Below are positions 62,880 to 64,000 of a DNA stretch of 64,000 nt, piece after piece (positions within the stretch are counted from its first letter, which is position 1; each line of letters begins with the position of its first letter). Source of the stretch: Bacteroidaceae bacterium (GTDB taxonomy: Bacteria > Bacteroidota > Bacteroidia > Bacteroidales > Bacteroidaceae); NCBI GenBank assembly GCA_017520935.1, contig JAFXEF010000010.1, positions 1 through 64,000 of the forward strand, in the 5' to 3' direction. The position numbers were made by a program, and so were the translations under genes. Under the pieces are notes generated by a model. It worked only from the letters and a program-made list of their open reading frames with translations. It had not been told where the DNA came from and did not search any database.

Positions 62880-64000
62880 ATGAAACGATACCTATTATAT
62901 ATAGCCACAACACTGCTCCTTGGAGGAAGTGTCTATGCACAAAGCAACAAGGTATATCATCCGATGATACATACTCTGCAAACTATCGTCAACGATGATT
63001 GGCTGCACGACGATGTCATCACCCTCGGCACCGACGACTGGGTGAGCATCTCGTTTGACCATTTCTCGCACGACTATCACCGTTTCATATACAAGATCGT
63101 GCACTGTAATGCCGACTGGACCCCCTCGGATCTCTTCGAGGTAGATTATATGAACGGCTTCAACGGGCAGCCCATCGAAGATTACGAGAACTCGCTCAAC
63201 ACTACCATGCTCTACACCCACTATTACTTCGACCTGCCCAACGATGAGGTGCAGTTCAAGGCATCGGGCAACTATAGGGTAGAGATATATCTGGATGAGG
63301 ACGACACTTCCCTTTCATCCCCTGTTGCCATTGCCTGCTTCCGCATCGTAGAGCCGCGGATGGCGTTGCAGGCCACCATCACGAGCAATACCGACATCGA
63401 CACAAACCTGAGTCATCAGCAAGTATCGTTCACTGTCGGATACAACACTGGCGAGGTAGTAGACCCCTCAACGGAAATCAAGCCCTACATCTATCAGAAT
63501 AGCCGCACTGACAACTGTGTAGCTCTCGTCAAACCCACCTATTCCACCTCCGGCCGTCTTGAGTACACCCACAACAAGGCGCTCATCTTCCCAGCAGGCA
63601 ACGAATACCGTCGCTTCGAGATTGTCAACGTGCATTATGCCACACAAGGTGTCGACAACATTCGCTTCTTTGCTCCCTACTACCATGCCACGCTCTACCC
63701 CGATGCTCCACGTCGTAACTACAGCTACGATGAAGATCACGACGGACGTTACCTCATACGCTATAACCTTGCCGACGATAGTGCCATAGAGGCCGACTAT
63801 CTCTTCGTGCACTTCCGTCTCAACATGCCATATTGCACGGGAGGCAACTTCTATCTCTCGGGCGAATTCAGCTACAACAACTTCACTCCCGCTTACCAAG
63901 CCACCTACAACGAAGCCGACCAGGCCTACGAGGCCACCCTCATGCTCAAGCAGGGTGCCTACGACTTCCTTTACCTTTGGGTGCCCGACGGTACCACTGT
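62880..64000 (+). CDS. DUF5103 / type IX secretion system plug-type protein (partial, runs off the end)
   Basis: The first 373 codons of a gene with no stop before the window ends. It starts MKRYLLYIATTLLLGGSVYAQ, a signal peptide. The mature part is beta-rich with the DUF5103 features: DDVITLGTDDWVSISFDHF, YRFIYKIVHCNADW-like text (actual HRFIYKIVHCNADWT), FEVDYMNGFNGQPIEDYENS and SYDEDHDGRYLIRYNL. DUF5103 is now linked to the plug of the type IX secretion translocon. If so, this organism exports cargo such as the GRRV...KGIYI-tailed proteins at 43.7-50.8 kb. Family call is good; complete length unknown. Confidence 0.85.
   Translation, partial: MKRYLLYIATTLLLGGSVYAQSNKVYHPMIHTLQTIVNDDWLHDDVITLGTDDWVSISFDHFSHDYHRFIYKIVHCNADWTPSDLFEVDYMNGFNGQPIEDYENSLNTTMLYTHYYFDLPNDEVQFKASGNYRVEIYLDEDDTSLSSPVAIACFRIVEPRMALQATITSNTDIDTNLSHQQVSFTVGYNTGEVVDPSTEIKPYIYQNSRTDNCVALVKPTYSTSGRLEYTHNKALIFPAGNEYRRFEIVNVHYATQGVDNIRFFAPYYHATLYPDAPRRNYSYDEDHDGRYLIRYNLADDSAIEADYLFVHFRLNMPYCTGGNFYLSGEFSYNNFTPAYQATYNEADQAYEATLMLKQGAYDFLYLWVPDGTT

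Noticed and set aside
1..64000. Search for tRNA, rRNA, insertion sequences, integrases and att sites
   Set aside because: No tRNA cloverleaf, rRNA stretch, transposase or integrase reading frame was recognised by eye; a tRNA scan could still find one that I missed.

Overview
This window looks like chromosome of a gut- or mouth-type Bacteroidales (Bacteroidaceae/Prevotellaceae-like). The evidence is family content and promoter style: a BspA-type leucine-rich-repeat protein, secreted glycoside hydrolases, proteins ending in the GRRV...KGIYI sorting tail, a DUF5103 (type IX secretion plug) protein, a PG0541-like transporter-associated protein, DUF349, DUF2027-Smr and DUF4369 proteins, and promoters of the Bacteroidetes form TTTG-N19/21-TAnnTTTG. 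No rRNA, tRNA, CRISPR, integrase or transposase was found. Most genes are housekeeping or envelope genes in short operons; the accessory flavour is concentrated at 0-2.9 kb and 43.6-51.4 kb.

Layout. 0-2.9 kb: a BspA-like surface protein (- strand) with a long leader, then about 970 bp of non-coding DNA holding hairpins and a promoter/hairpin repeat array. 2.9-4.7 kb: a cysteine desulfidase/serine dehydratase-like enzyme and a solitary acyl carrier protein. 4.7-11.4 kb (-): DUF349 protein, GH16 and GH105 hydrolases, PiT phosphate transporter. 11.5-14.6 kb (-): murF followed by a tightly coupled trio (HprK-like kinase, S24/S26 peptidase, PqqD-like protein) that looks like a peptide-modification cassette. 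14.8-18.7 kb (+): folP, cdaA, groES, groEL. 18.7-23.1 kb: outer-membrane protein, queA, Nudix, DUF2027-Smr and an unknown acidic protein. 23.3-30.0 kb (+): tetR-tolC-MFP-RND-PG0541 efflux operon. 30.1-35.2 kb (-): GH2 beta-galactosidase, phosphoesterase, cytidylate-kinase-like protein, MATE exporter. 35.4-38.5 kb (+): mnmA-xseA-xseB and a small barrel protein. 38.6-43.5 kb: ROK kinase, dihydroorotase plus MetH-activation protein, DUF4369 lipoprotein, a membrane protein and an FtsB/DivIC-like protein. 43.7-50.8 kb (-): two very large secreted proteins sharing lectin-like and sandwich modules, with a 55-codon Trp-rich peptide gene between them. 51.4-55.9 kb (-): nucleoside transporter, bifunctional-nuclease protein, rsmE, truA, EamA transporter. 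56-64 kb: GH20 hexosaminidase, proS, OmpA-like lipoprotein, DUF4491, ZIP transporter, DUF1460 amidase-like protein and the start of a DUF5103 protein running off the end.

Most interesting points: (1) the HprK-like/S24-S26/PqqD trio with no obvious precursor beside it; (2) the 55-aa peptide ending GTGRRGSWGNLWD behind an 801-aa lectin-like protein; (3) degenerate 7-bp tandem arrays at ten sites, several supplying gene termini and one lying inside the GH2 coding sequence; (4) a promoter-plus-hairpin array upstream of the cysteine desulfidase-like gene; (5) an unusual pterin/sulfonamide-loop sequence in FolP.
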